From: Hevea brasiliensis
Lineage: Eukaryota > Streptophyta > Magnoliopsida > Malpighiales > Euphorbiaceae
NCBI RefSeq assembly: GCF_030052815.1
Contig: NC_079507.1
Span: forward strand, 18,932,141-18,996,140
Direction of reading: 5' to 3'
Length of the DNA: 64,000 nucleotides
The notes beneath the pieces are model-generated. The model did no database searches, was not told where the DNA came from, and saw only the letters and a list, made by a program, of their open reading frames with translations. A program made the translations under genes and the position numbers. Positions 43,418-54,384 of this stretch are shown here, piece by piece (positions within the stretch are counted from its first letter, which is position 1; each line of letters opens with the position of its first letter).

Positions 43418-45667
43418 ATGGGCGATAATAATGACAAACCGAGACTCTTGAGAGATTACAGAGCTCCATCTGTCCAAGGATTTCAACCCAGTGTCACTAG
43501 ACCCACAGTGGAAGCCAACAACTTTGAACTAAAACCAGCATGGCTCCAAATGATTCAATAAACCCAGTTTGCAGATTCGCCTATAGAAGACCCACACTAT
43601 CACCTCTAGTGCTTTCTTGCCCTATGTGATATATTCAAGATGAATGGAGTGTCTGATCAAGCAATAAGACTCAGAGCATTCCCATTCTCCCTTCGGGACA
43701 GAGCAAGGAAGTGGTTATTTTCTCAACCAGCTGGAACGTTCACTAATTGGGAGAATCTCTTTCAAGCTTTTCTAGCAAGGTATTTTCCACCTGCAAAGAC
43801 TGCAAAACTAAGACTTGAGCTCAACGCCTTCAGAAAAAAGGAAGGAGAATCACTATATGACGCATGGGAAAGATATAAAGATCTGCAAAGAGAATATCCA
43901 CACCATGGTATAGAAGATTGGCTATTAGTACAAAACTTCTATAATGGGTTACTACCCTTTACAAGGAGCATAGTTGATTCAGCTGCAGAAGGTGATCTAA
44001 TGGAGAAAACAGTGCCACAAGCACTTGAACTTCTAGAAAGGGTGGCATACCATAACTATGAGTGGTGGAATGAAAGAGGAAATGCAAGGAAAACTACAGG
44101 TATACTAGAAGTAGATGCCCTAAGCATGATAAATGCTTAATTTGATCAGCTCACAAGGAAACTCAAGAAGATGCAAGCCAACGCAGTTAGTACAAACAGT
44201 TAACATGAAGATAGCTATATAGGGGGATACATGAATTCAAAATACAATAATTTCAATGAACACTCCTCAGAACAGATGAACTATGTGAATAATGGAGGAA
44301 ACTTCAACTAAAGGCAGCCCAACAATCCATATTCAAATATTTACAACCCTGGATGGAGGAACCACCCAAATTTCTCATGGTCCAATTAGCAAAACCAGCC
44401 AATAAACAAGCAATAAGGGTACAAACCACCAGCACCCCCTGGATTTCAAAACAGAGGTCAAAACTTTGCACAGCCACCACCACCTCTCCAGCACCAACAA
44501 CCTGAACTGAAAATGGCTATGGAAACCATGATGGAAGGGTTCCTAGTAGCTCAACAACAATAAACTGAATTGATTAAACAGCTGACTTCCAGAGTGGACC
44601 AACTTGCTACTCACAAAAAGATGCTAGAGAATCAGATAGCTCAGTAAGCAAGCTCCTCAAGTAAGGCTGCTGGCAAACTGCTTAGCCAACCAGAAATGAA
44701 TCCAAGGGAGCATTGTAAGGCAGTTACACTGAGGAGTGGGAGAACTCTAGTACAACCAGAGGTGGAACCGACAGAGGGAACTATAGAAAAATCTAAAGAC
44801 CAAGCAAAGAAAAAGGAGGAAGAAGCTAAGAAAGATCAGGAAGAGAAAGCGAGGAAGATAAAGAAATTACCAAAACCATACCAGCCTCTCCTAACTTTTC
44901 CTCAGAGATTTCAGAAAGCCAAATTGGACAAACAGTTTGGGAAGTTTTTGGAAGTTTTACAAAAGCTCTACATCAACATCCCCTTCACTGAAGCACTTTC
45001 TCAAATGTCATCATATGCCAAATTTCTTAAGGAAATTCTGTCAAAGAAGAGAAAGCTAGAAGACTATGGAACAGTAGCTCTAACAGAGGAATGCAGTGCC
45101 ATATTGCAAAATAAACTGCCTCCAAAGTTGAAAGATCCAGGAAGCTTCTCCATACCTTGCCTCATTGGTGACAAGAAAATAGATAAGGCCCTCTGTGATC
45201 TTGAAGCAAGCGTCAGTTTAATGCCTCTATCAATATGCAAAAAGCTAGAGATCAGGCAACTGAAACCTTCAACAATCTCATTGCAATTGGCTGATAGATC
45301 TATTAAATATCCTATAGGAATACTAGAGAACATTCCGATTAAAGTGGGCAAATTCTTCATTCCAGTGGATTTTGTTATCCTTGAGATGGAAGAAGATGTT
45401 AAAATTCCTATCATCTTGCGAAGACCATTCTTGGCAACTGTCGGAGCTATCATAGATGTTAAAAATGGGCTACTTACTCTTAAATTAGGAGAAGAAGAAG
45501 TGGAGTTCAACTTGCTCGACACAATGAAACACAAATTTGAACCTAATGAATGCTTCAAAGTCGACACCATTGACAAACTTGTTGAAAAGGAATTTCATGA
45601 GACACATCCTAAAGATCCTTTTGAAGCATGTATTGTGCATATCACACTATGGATCACGAAAATATAG
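43418..45667 (+). pseudogene. Athila gag-protease, one frame with nonsense codons
   Basis: The start ATG is chosen at MGDNND, the usual Athila gag start; the frame is also open upstream. Gag (PF03732-like): RLRAFPFSLRDRARKWLFSQ, ARYFPPAKTAKLR, ESLYDAWERYKDL, VQNFYNGLLPFTRS. A Q/N/P-rich tail follows with several stops (43559 to about 44646), then NPREHCKAVTLRSGRTL at 44696, a signature of Athila-type proteins. The longest open part is 44696-45667, with a K/E linker and the protease (ALCDLEASVSLMPLS near 45195). The catalytic motif is usually D-L/T/S-G; glutamate replaces glycine here. All parts share one frame; a 2-nt shift near 45645 separates it from pol. Confidence 0.88.
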
Positions 45668-48600
45668 AAATAGTAGCCTGTGCACAACAGTTAGCAGCTC
45701 ATCCACCCCTACCATTAGCTAAAGCTTCCGAGATGGAGGAGTTGAAGGAGGAACAAACCACAGGTAAGCTCCAGGAAAATGCCAAATAGGTAGAGCTAAA
45801 ACCTCTCCCGTTTTCACTAAGGTATGCATTTCTAGACTCAAATTCTAAATATCCAGTTATAATCAATGCTAGCCTGTCTAAGCTAGAAGAGGAAAAATTG
45901 CTAAGAGAACTTAGGATCCATAGCGAAGCCATAGGATATAAGATAGAAGACCTGAAGGGAATCAACCCTTCGATTTGCATGCATAGGATACCCATGGAAG
46001 AAAATAGTAAACCCACAATCGAACACCAAATAAGACTTAACCCAAACATGAAAGAGGTAGTCAAGAAAGAAATTTTAAAACTTCTAGATGCAGGTATCAT
46101 ATACCCAATCTCTGATAGTAAATGGGTTACTCCAGTACATGTAGTTCCTAAGAAAGGTGGGACAACTGTTATCCAAAATGCAAGCAATGAAATAATCCCT
46201 ACTAGAGTAGTCACTAGTTGGCGAATGTGCATAGACTATAGAAAATTGAACAGTGCCACCAAAAATGACCATTTTCCTCTCCCCTTTATTGACCAAATGT
46301 TAGAAAGATTGGCAAAACAATCCTATTTCTGTTATCTAGATGGGTATTCAGGATTCTTTCAAATTCCTATTCACCCAAAAGATTAGGAAAGACAACATTC
46401 ACTTGTCCCTATGGAACATTTGCATATAAAAGAATGCCTTTGGGTCTTTGTAATGCCCCTGCTACCTTCCAAAGATGCATGATGGCTATCTTTTCTGATT
46501 ATATTGAAGATATCATGAAAGTTTTTATGGATGATTTTTCTGTCTATGGAACTTTTTTTGATGATTGCTTAGCTAATTTATTTAAAGTGTTGCAAAGATG
46601 TAAGGAATCAAACCTAGTCCTAAATTGGGAAAAATGCCACTTTATGGTAAGGGAAGGTATAGGTCTGGGATATTTGATATCGGATAGAGGAATTGAAGTA
46701 GATAAGGCAAAAATTGATATCATTGAAAACATGCCTCCACTAACATCAGCCAAGGGAGTGCGAAGCTTTTTGGGACATGCAGGATTCTACAGAAGATTTA
46801 TCAAGGACTTTTGCAAAATAGCTAAGTCACTTATTAACTTGTTAAGCCAAGATGTTCCCTTTGATTTTGATGAAAATTGCCTTGTTTCCTTTAACAAGAT
46901 AAAAGAAGCCCTGATATTAGCACCAATAATGCAGCCACTGAATCGGGAGCTAACATTCAAGGTTATGTGTGATGCGAGCGACTTTGCAGTTGGAGCAGTG
47001 CTCGGGCAAAGAAAGGATAAAAAGCTCCATGCTATTTACTATGCTAGTAAGAAATTAGATGATGCGCAACTCAATTATGCCACCACAGAAAAGGAATTTC
47101 TAGCAGTGGTATTTGCAATGGACAAGTTTAGATCTTACCTCATTGGGTCAAAAGTCATTATATTTATAGATTATGTTGCAATCCGATACCTTTTGAACAA
47201 GAAGGAAGCAAAACCAAGGCTGATTCGATGGATCCTACTCCTATAAGAATTTGACTTTGAAATAAAGGATAAAAAGGGATCTGAAAATGTAGTAGCTGAC
47301 CATCTTTCCAGACTAAAATTGGAGTATATGGAGCACTTCGAAGATTTTCCAATTGATGATTCATTTCCTGATGAGCAATTACTTGCATTCTCCAAGGCTC
47401 CATGGTACGCTGATTTTGTTAACTTTTTTATATGCGGGATACTGCCTCCAAACATGACTTATCAGCAAAGGAAGAAATTCCTACATGATGTGAGATATTA
47501 CTTATGGGAGGAACCTTTACTATACAAGAGATGTAATGATGGGCTAATAAGAAGATGTATACCAGAGGTAGATATGGAAAGTGTCATTTATCACTGCCAT
47601 TCATCACTATATAGAGGACATTTCGGCACCTCAAAAACTGCAGCAAAAATTTTGCAAGCAAGATTTTACTGGCCACATCTGTTTAGGGATGTAAGCTCTT
47701 TTGTACTAGGTTGTGATCAATGCCAAAGAACAGGTAACAACTCAAGAAAGAATGAAATGCCACTGCATGGTATACTTGAGATAGAATTATTTGATGTATG
47801 GGGAATAGACTTCATAGGCCCATTTCCCTCTTCCCGTGGAACAAGTATATTCTGGTTGGAGTTGATTATGTATCAAAATGGGTAGAAGCAATTGCGACAC
47901 CAACCAACGATGCTAGAGTGGTCACAATGTTCCTTAAGAAAAACATTTTCACAAGATTTGGAACACCACGAGCTATAATTAGTGATGGAGGAAGTCACTT
48001 CTGCAACCAACAATTCGAGACACTACTGAAAATGTATGGAGTGACTCATAAAGTGGCCACACCTTACCATCCTCAAACCAGCTGTCAAGTAGAAATCTCA
48101 AATAGGGAACTGAAGCAGATTTTGGAGAAAACCGTAAACAGATCCAGGAAGGACTGGTCTATAAAGTTAGATGATGCACTTTAGGCATACCGCACTACAT
48201 ACAAAACTCCAATTGGCACAACACCCCTCCATCTGGCTTATGGAAAATTATGTCATCTCCCCGTTGAACTTGAGCATAAAGCTTACTGGGCAATTCAGAT
48301 CTTAAACTTTGACATCAAAGCTGCTGGTGAGAAAAGGGTATTACAACTGAATGAGTTGGAAGAAATCCGAGAGGATGCATACGAAAATGCCAAAATCTTC
48401 AAGGATAAAGCCAAAAGATGGCATGACAGGCGCATAGCAAGGAAAGAGATAAAAGAAGGAGATCTTCTCCTTTTATTCAACACTCGATTGAAACTCTTTT
48501 CGGGAAAGCTGAAATCAAGATGGTCCGGACCTTTCAAGGTCACCCAAGTCTTCCCACATGGAGCAGTAGAGGTATGGAGTGAAACCTCAGGTGCATTCAA

Positions 48601-48694
48601 GGTCAATGGGCAGAGGTTGAAACTTTACTTTCAGGGAGAACCCATAGAAATGGGAGTAAATTGCACTCTCAATCCTCCTACTGACAGACCATAA
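45650..48694 (+). pseudogene. Athila reverse transcriptase, RNase H and integrase, broken
   Basis: The frame enters as MDHENIEIVACAQQL. Reverse transcriptase: SDSKWVTPVHVVPKKGG, WRMCIDYRKLN, then a stop and a one-base loss near 46383-46392, then [16 protein letters not shown] and FMDDFSVYG near 46530. RNase [36 protein letters not shown]; a TAA at 47244-47246 separates the last part. Integrase: zinc region (HCHSSLYRGHFG, CDQCQRTG), WGIDFIGPF, a frameshift near 47845, SDGGSHF and QVEISNREL with the third acidic residue kept, then a TAG at about 48182. It ends [17 protein letters not shown] to TAA at 48692-48694. Family and order are clear; the gene is dead. Confidence 0.9.
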
Positions 48695-49561
48695 ACAAGC
48701 AAAGTCCAGCTAAAGACTATAAACAAGCATTTTTTGGGAGGCAACCCGAAATTTTTTTAAACTTTTCTTCTTTTGTTTTTCTTCAATATTGAATTTTTGT
48801 TTCGTACTCATTAGCATTTCATTTTGTAGGATTTTTAAAAAGGGGAATAGCGATCAAGAGAGGAAGGGAATCACCAAGTCAAAACCACGAAAAGGAAAAT
48901 TGAACAAAATCGGGGAAGTAACTCTATTGTTAATCTTTGCATCCATTTCATGTGTTATAATGATAAAATTTTTTCATTTGCCAAAGATTTGAAAAATCAA
49001 AAAATTACATGGGTCGTGTACTGGTTTTACACGCCCCGTGTAACTTTCTGAAAGTCTATAAAATTCATGCAATCTCAACCCATCGGGAGACAGAAAATTA
49101 CACGGGTCCACATCCCACTTTACACGGACCATGTAATAATGTCTCTAGCAGAATAACTAAGAGACAGAAGGTTACATGGGGCTAATTGAATTTTACACAG
49201 GCCGTGTAACATATCCAGTAAAGTAACCCGAGAGACAGAAAGTTACATGGGTCCCAGAACTGATTTACACAGGCCTTGTACTACGATAAATTTGGAAAAT
49301 TTCAGGCAGAAATTTACACGGCCCTACATGTTGGGACTCGCGTAGTGATACATGACCCGTGTATTTCGTCGCAGACGTGACTCCTAGGTCGCGAAATGCG
49401 CGAAACGTAGAGTCTTAACGGCTCTTTAAATGCACCCCTAGCATTAAAACCCTTCATAAACACAAAACCCTTCATCTACTCCCTTCCTAGCCTATAAAAA
49501 CCTCTCAAATCTCATCTCCCTTCACCAAAATCCTACTCTTCTCCTTCCCAAAAAAACACCT
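48695..49561 (+). other. Athila pol-ORF3 spacer with ACACGGG near-palindromes
   Basis: No protein-like ORF. Between 49005 and 49365 several pairs of TTACACGGGTC-like and ACCCGTGTAA-like words occur, spaced by 10-25 bases and separated by GAGACAGAAARTTACA blocks. The same word family fills the first part of the Athila LTRs. Confidence 0.7.
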
Positions 49562-50846
49562 ATGGCTCCTGTAAAGAGATCTGCAAGAAGGATCGACTCT
49601 TCTTCAAGGAAAAAAGGAGAATCCTCACCTTCTCCACCCCAACCTCCAACCCAACACCCAAGAACGAGAGTAGCCACTCCCCAACCATCTCAATAAGCCC
49701 TTCCTCCATCGCAACCACAGCCATAACCCGAAATCTCTATGCCCACAAAGCAATGTGCACCCGACTTCATACCCAAAAAATATCCTTCACTAAATACATG
49801 GATTTTCTGCTTTTAGAGCAAATCGGGTTGCAAGAAGAAATCAATGGGCTACTTGACATCATTGGGTGGATAAGGTTCGCCCAACTCTAATTTCTGGCCT
49901 ACAAAAACGCAATGCTGGAATTTTTGGGTAGCTTCAAGGCCAACTTATGGCCCACCGATAGGGAGGACAGGGGCAGAATTGAGTTTTGCCTACTTGGTGT
50001 AGACCGGGTAATGAACATGGACAAGTTCAACGCCATCTTTGGCTTTGATAGTATCGGCCACTAAGAAATCCTAAGGAACCGCATGTTGTACAACAACATC
50101 AACTTTTGGGATTCCATTGCACCAAACACAGAGCCCTACAACTCTAGCAAATCCAAATCAATTAGCATCATTAGTCCAGCATTGCGATACGTGCATCAGT
50201 TCGCCGCCCACACCATCATGGGCCGTGGCGATAGCCTTACCATTGTCAATGCCAATGAGCTTTTCTTTTTGTGGTGTATGGTCACCGGACAGTGGTGCAG
50301 ACCAGCTTCTTCTTGTGCAACCATCTCCGATGGCTCTGTCAATAGACTACCCGGCACATTGTGCTTGGAGGCCTTGTCACCACCATTGCCCTCCACTTTG
50401 GCTTTGTTCTAGGACATCACAGACTGCGCTTTTTTATTAGAACATTGAGAATTGATCAAACTATCTGCATATCCATTGGGATATGTAAGAAGGTGGGCAA
50501 CAAATGCTACTTGGTAGACGTTAAAGGAAACATCATCCCTCGGAGAGATGAGGCAAGGGAGGGACCTAGTGAGACTTCACAGCATCAAGAAGAAGGGCAA
50601 GGGCGGATGTTCAAAGAATCCCCCGTTCGAGTGCCCCCACACACACTACCACCAACAGATTCGGTACTCACATACCTGTAATGCATGGAGACCACAATAT
50701 ACGGTAGGATGCAAGCTATCGAAGACAGCCTCCAAGAAGCACACAATAAGCTGGACATACTAATGGACAAATTGAATGAGGAGGATGAGGAGGAAGAGGA
50801 GCAAGGATCACCAGCATCACCATTATCATCATCAGAGGCGTTTTAG
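49562..50846 (+). pseudogene. Athila third ORF (ATHILA ORF-1 family), env position
   Basis: MAPVKRSARRIDSSSRKKGE begins a basic, proline-rich N-terminus, followed by stops and frame changes before about 49790. The clearest conserved part, about 49790-50412, reads FLLLEQIGLQEEINGLLD and later SPALRYVHQFAAHTIMGRGD and ELFFLWCMV, as in the ATHILA ORF-1 family (PF03078). The C-terminus continues in another frame from about 50361 (TIALHFGF) through an acidic E-rich tail to TAG at 50844-50846. This ORF lies between pol and the 3' LTR, where some Athila elements carry an env-like gene; its function is unknown. Several nonsense codons and at least two frameshifts. Confidence 0.8.
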
Positions 50847-52744
50847 AGCTAAGACTATAGGATGGAATCTTTATTGTAATATATTACATGCCCTAGTCCT
50901 AACTTGCAACCATAGGTCTCTTTTATTTGCTTTATGTTCAAAAATTTACCATGCTTAATAAATATTATGATTCCTTAAACTTTTTATACATTTGATCTAA
51001 TTTTGCACATTATATTGACATTGAGGACAATGTCTGCTTTGAGTTTGGGGGGGGGGGGGGGGAATACATTTGCATTTGCACTTGCATATCATTACATGCA
51101 CATCATTGCATTGTTTAAATTCAGCTATATTATTCCTGTGTATCAAAACTTTTCGAGAATTTTTGTAAATTTTTGGATTGTAAATTGTGAAACTTAGCAC
51201 TATAACCAAATTTTCAGGAAGCTAATAATTGGACTCCATGAGATAGAGGAATTGTCACATCACTAAGCCCTCTCTCAAGCCCCCCCCTGGGCCATGCCAT
51301 CTTATTACCGGCCCCCGCGGAGCGGTGGTTCAAGTCTTCGCCTGCAGGTAGGATTCGAACCCTTATCACCTCACGGGTTTGCTTCGCCTCTTACCAATTG
51401 AGCTGCAAGAGGCGAAGCAAACCCGTGAGGTGATAAGGGTTCGAATCCTAGCTCTGCAGGGCGAAGGGATTGAACTCCACCAAACCGGACAGTACCTTGT
51501 GAGTCGCACCGCCGGCCTCTAGGGGGGTACGCCGGCAAGATGGCCACCCAGAGAGGGGCTTGAGCTGGGGCCCGCTAAGTCAGGATGTGACAGGAATGAA
51601 TGTATCTAGATGGGCAAAAAGGGATTCTAACATGTTGTTTGTGAAGAAGCTAATCTCTTTTATGGAACTAGAATAGCTAAACCTCTTCATAACTATTAAT
51701 TTATCACATTAAACTTATAAAATTAGGAGAACAAATTTTAGAACACAAGAAAACTCAAAAATTGCCTCACTAGCTCTAGAACATATCTCTTGGACCTATC
51801 AAAGCGAAATCCTAGCATATGCTTGATGAAGAGATGATTAAGGCATTCTTTAATACAGCATCACTAAGCCTTAGCCACCCCTAAATTAAAATGTATATCC
51901 CTTGTAGGCAACTTGAAGCCTATGTTCATCCCTTAGAATTTATTGCTTACCCATATTATTTACCTAGCCCCTAGCCTAAACACCTACCATACCCTTTTGA
52001 GGAAGCAAAATGCATAAAGAAAATGAAGAGAGGATGGGGAACTCAAGAAAGAATGCGAGTGTGCAATTGAAGCCAAAGAAAAATTTACCTTTCCAACCCA
52101 GTAAAAGCAATGAGTTTGGGGGAGAGGACAAAAAGGAAAAAGAAAAGAAGTCCTAAGATAAGTGTCATGGAAGCATGCTTGGCAATATAAAAAGCCAAAA
52201 GCCTTTCCTCTCCACACAAAATATGTAGAAACGAACTCAGTATACTTGGATTTTATGCATACATGCTATCCTCATATTTGCATTCGCTAAAAACCTTTCA
52301 TCAGCAAACCAAGTTTGTCCCTCTAGCCCCATTACAACCCTTTTAAAGACCTTTTGATCTTTTGAAAAAGCACATTCTACATTAGTGGAGATAGAAAATT
52401 GAGATATGCCTATGGAGTTAGATATGAAATACTTCATCTCAATTACTTACGAAAGAGGCAGATTTGGGAGAGTTAGTGTTTCTTAATTCTATCTCAATAA
52501 AACAGGTTGTTTATGGCTTATTAATGGTCTTGTATAGAGGAATAATTAGTCGAAACAAGATGAAACGAGGTGAAGTTCCAAACAGGCAGCTGTTAGAATC
52601 CTTATGCCTTGAAATAGGGAAATTAGTATGAAGGTTGGAGGAGTTCAATTCTATGCTTATTAAATTGATGGTTATATTCCTAAGTATCCTCGAAAATGTT
52701 TTTGAAAATAGAATTTTACTTTGCTTGAGGATAAGTAAAAGTTT
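50847..52744 (+). other. Athila 3' non-coding region
   Basis: About 1.9 kb without a credible ORF. It holds a 16-G run (51047-51062), the 340-bp foldback insertion (51253-51592) and two internal copies of the GAGTTTGGGGG purine motif (51041, 52112) resembling the true polypurine tract at 52745. Confidence 0.75.
51253..51592 (+). mobile_element. 340-bp foldback insertion with tRNA-type promoter boxes
   Basis: It begins TGTCACATC and ends GATGTGACA, flanked by a perfect GGAAT duplication (51248-51252, 51593-51597). The two halves are imperfect inverted copies (terminal blocks with CTAAG...CTCAAGCCCC and their complements). The core is a perfect 44-bp stem (51349-51392 and 51407-51450) with a 14-nt loop. 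Each arm carries GGTTCGAATCC, the pol III B box. The minus strand also has an A-box-like AGCTCAATTGGTAAGAGG about 35 bases before its B box. GC-rich, unlike its surroundings. TG...CA ends and a 5-bp duplication suggest integration by a retroviral-type integrase; I do not recognise the family. Confidence 0.85.
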
Positions 52745-52759
52745 GAGTTTGGGGGTATT
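52745..52759 (+). other. Athila polypurine tract
   Basis: GAGTTTGGGGGTATT directly before the 3' LTR start TGATACACTCG. Confidence 0.75.
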
Positions 52760-54384
52760 TGATACACTCGAATTTTATAGATGTTTTTAAGCACATTTGC
52801 ATTCTATTTCATAGCATTTAGGTAAGTATTTTCATGCATAATAGTTAATTTCATTATTTTTCATAATTTCTATTTTAAAGCCCTTGATTCCATATTTTTT
52901 GCATCATTTCAGGTGTTTGGGTGAAGCTATAGAAGTATAGGAGTGAAAGAAAAGCTTAGAAGAGTCAAGAGACAGAGAATTGTTGCTGATGCAAAGTACA
53001 CGGATCTTGTAAACCAAGCCCCAGACCCGTGTAAATCTTTGCCAGAAGAAAGCCGAGAGAATTGATGAGAAACAGAAGTACACGAGTCGTGTAATGAGAC
53101 CCATGTAATCTGCAGGGACCCGTGTAAGTCTCTACCAATCGCAAGCTTGAAGAAACTTATGGGAATAATAGTACACGGCCCGTGTAATCTGGCCCGTGTA
53201 GTTGGCATAGCCTATGTAACTTTCTGTGCCAAAATGAGACCATGAGAAACTCCTCCAGCAAGTTACATGGCCATACTCTGCGGGACCCGTGTAATGACAC
53301 ACGAGCCATGTACTGTGCTGCAGCCAGTTTTATAACTCGAATTTCCCTTCTATTTTTGGATAAAAATGAGACTCCTAAGGCCCTTTCGACTCAGAGCAAC
53401 CTAACCCTAGAGCTACTAATATAAATAAAAAAGAAAACGTCAAAAGAAGGTTCTGGGGGTTCTTCGAAAAAATACCCACACTGTCGTTAGGAGTGTTGCT
53501 GAAGGTCATACTGTCTGCCCGCATCGCACTGTAAGAAGTTCTCCAGCTGAAGTTCCACAAGATCAAAGCTGCAACTATCTTCGATTTCTTCATTTCATCT
53601 CCCTAGACATATTTCTATTACTTTATTTCTTTTACATGATCTTCTTTTTTATTGTTTTTACCTTTTATTATGATGTTTACTGAACTCACCATGAGTGAGT
53701 AGTTTCCTTATTCTGGATTTAGGAGAGTAATGCTTGTAATTATTATTATGGATGAACATTAAGGTTTATTTATTGGATTTGAGATTCGTTTCTTGATTTG
53801 ATTTCTTGTGATCCTAATGCATGCTATGTGATGGTACCCACTTAGAGTACCCACTTAGACATGATTGTAGATGTTGATTGAAGGATTGAAAGGTGAAGAT
53901 TAACATTAGAAAATCAAGATCTTGAACCTAGGAAATCTGACCTAGACATAGGCTAATACCTTTGTGGAACCTAAAAATTAGTCAAAGGTCTTAAAAGATT
54001 TTAATTAATTTAATCACCATGAAAGTAGGGTTTGAGTTAATTAAAATACACCTTAGATGCCTTGAGAGAGGATTTAGGATAACTTAGGACTAATTTCCAT
54101 AAAAAAAAAAAATGAACTTCAATTCAGTAAACAAACAAGATAACATCCCTAATAAGATTCAAGTGTGAAATCCTAATTCTAGGATTGTTCCAATTTTAAG
54201 TTTACTATTCTAGTGTTTAAATTTGACAAACTTTATTCCCTAAATATTCGATAGCCTAGACAGTCAAAATTACTATGTAGATTGATACTTGTTAAACAAA
54301 GTCCTCGTGGGAATGATACTCTACTTATCACTTTATTACTTGTTAGCAATCCATGCACTTGTAGGGTTGTAAAACCAGTAAACA
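52760..54384 (+). repeat. Athila 3' LTR (1625 bp)
   Basis: Uninterrupted copy of the split 5' LTR. It shows the empty target of the giant-LTR element near 53336-53345 (AACTCGAATTTCCC). It carries TACACGG near-palindromes (52995-53310) and a TATA box at 53420-53427, ends AAACCAGTAAACA and is followed by GCTGG. Confidence 0.95.

Larger units (their letters stand above)
22681..54384 (+). mobile_element. Athila-lineage Ty3/gypsy retrotransposon, with nested insertions
   Basis: Its LTRs start TGATACACTCG and end GTAAACA: the 5' LTR at 22681-23266 plus 42100-43143, the 3' LTR at 52760-54384. They total about 1630 and 1625 bp. The 5-bp duplication GCTGG flanks it (22676-22680, 54385-54389). Internally it has an Athila-type primer site, gag with MGDNN start, protease, reverse transcriptase, RNase H, integrase and an ATHILA ORF-1-type third ORF. 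It lies in Copia-A gag and is itself split by the giant-LTR element. Confidence 0.95.

Noticed and set aside
45064..46232. Two long minus-strand ORFs (170 and 177 codons)
   Set aside because: Antisense shadows of Athila protease and reverse transcriptase, which have clear plus-strand motifs.
51349..51450. A/B boxes considered as a real tRNA gene
   Set aside because: Only an A-box-like and a B-box sequence are present; the acceptor and anticodon stems do not form and the unit lies in an inverted repeat. Treated as tRNA-derived mobile sequence.
51253..51592. Foldback considered as a Cassandra-type TRIM with a 5S rRNA LTR
   Set aside because: TG...CA ends and small size fit, but I see no 5S rRNA sequence; the boxes are tRNA-type.
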